Source: Myxococcales bacterium (lineage in GTDB: Bacteria > Myxococcota > Bradymonadia > REDH01). From it: a DNA stretch of 6,476 bases. Both the position numbers and the translations under genes were made by a program. The DNA lies in NCBI GenBank assembly GCA_018970625.1, contig JAGWVZ010000208.1, positions 1 to 6,476 on the forward strand, read 5' to 3'. Positions 6,152 through 6,476 of the stretch are shown piece by piece; positions within the stretch are counted from its first letter, which is position 1, and every line of letters starts with the position of its first letter. Under the pieces are notes generated by a model. The model ran no database searches, had not been told where the DNA came from, and saw only the letters and a list, made by a program, of their open reading frames with translations.

Positions 6152-6476
6152 TAGCCCTTGAAGAGCTGACCTACCAGGACTTCGCGCCGACCGGCACCAC
6201 CGCTGGAGGGGCCGACGATGCCTTCTTTCTCCATGCGCTCAATCATGCGAGCGGAGCGATTGTATCCGATGCGGAACTTTCGCTGCACCATGGAGATGGA
6301 CGCCTGACCTGCCTCGATGACGGACTGCACGGCTTCGTCGTACAGCTCGTCGTAATCTTCCTCTTCGGCTTCCGCAGACTCATCGACCTGCGGCTTGAGG
6401 ATGGTTTCGTCGTATTCGGGGGCCCGTTGTGCCTTCAGGAAATCGACGACTTTTTCGATTTCACGTTCGTCCACAT
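6151..6476 (-). CDS. ftsK: DNA translocase FtsK, C-terminal part (partial)
   Basis: The last 107 or so residues of FtsK are visible; the rest, including the membrane and motor domains, lies beyond the right edge. FtsK is the septal ATPase that pumps DNA towards the dif site and activates XerCD. The first residues here (EIEKVVDFLKAQRAPEYDE) match the end of the motor domain. An acidic linker (about 31-43, AEAEEEDYDE) follows, then the gamma winged-helix domain (about 43-101). It contains DELYDEAVQSVI, ASISMVQRKFRIGYNRSARMIE and EKEGIVGPS, ending REVLV. This domain reads polar KOPS sequences and contacts XerD. The GTG at 6474 is an internal valine, not a start. The gene ends in TAA within TAATG and shares one base with the tatD-like gene. 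The motif run is distinctive, so the identity is firm even from this fragment. Confidence 0.95.
   Translation of the reverse strand, partial: VDEREIEKVVDFLKAQRAPEYDETILKPQVDESAEAEEEDYDELYDEAVQSVIEAGQASISMVQRKFRIGYNRSARMIERMEKEGIVGPSSGGAGRREVLVGQLFKG
6155..6159 (-). promoter_or_regulatory. Possible ribosome binding site of the tatD-like gene
   Basis: On the minus strand AAGGG lies three bases before the ATG of the tatD-like gene, inside the last FtsK codons. The spacing is shorter than ideal, so re-initiation by ribosomes finishing ftsK at the overlapping TAATG may matter more than this site. Confidence 0.35.

Noticed and set aside
1..6476. CRISPR arrays, tRNA or rRNA genes, insertion sequences, phage genes, toxin-antitoxin or defence systems.
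   Set aside because: No regularly spaced repeats, cloverleaf, transposase motif or paired small genes were seen on either strand; nearly all of the window is explained by housekeeping-type genes.

Overview
The window looks like ordinary bacterial chromosome of moderate-to-high GC. It is densely coding, has no tRNA, rRNA, CRISPR array or recognisable mobile element, and contains one convergent gene junction. The FtsK C-terminus, the eukaryote-like deoxynucleoside kinase and the two-domain lipoprotein upstream of uvrC together suggest a myxobacterial/deltaproteobacterial-type Gram-negative, possibly Bradymonadales-like. This assignment is inference from family resemblance only. LAYOUT, plus strand (1-5203): the window opens in the C-terminal end of an unrecognised protein (to 227). 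After 20 bases a strong Shine-Dalgarno precedes a glyoxalase-II-like metallo-beta-lactamase-fold hydrolase (248-913). A P-loop deoxynucleoside kinase (910-1551), a predicted lipoprotein of unknown function (1548-2918) and UvrC, the excision-repair endonuclease subunit (2915-5203), follow. Each of these three genes starts on a non-ATG codon (GTG, TTG, GTG) that overlaps the previous stop by exactly four bases, so the four genes look like one translationally coupled operon. LAYOUT, junction (5204-5368): 165 bases without a convincing gene hold two adjacent hairpins between the convergent transcription units. LAYOUT, minus strand (6476-5369): the C-terminal part of the DNA translocase FtsK, with its DNA-binding gamma winged helix, runs in from the right edge. 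It is followed, with a one-base TAATG overlap, by a TatD-family metal-dependent hydrolase. HOW THE GENES FIT TOGETHER: the plus-strand operon joins dNTP salvage (deoxynucleoside kinase) to nucleotide excision repair (UvrC). The minus-strand pair joins chromosome segregation (FtsK) to a possible 3'-5' DNase or hydrolase (TatD). The metallo-hydrolase and lipoprotein have no evident role in either process. The points most worth a second look are the roughly 150-residue acidic-then-basic C-terminal tail on UvrC, the unknown lipoprotein locked between the kinase and uvrC, and the chain of identical four-base overlaps. I found no clear evidence of a wholly new system.
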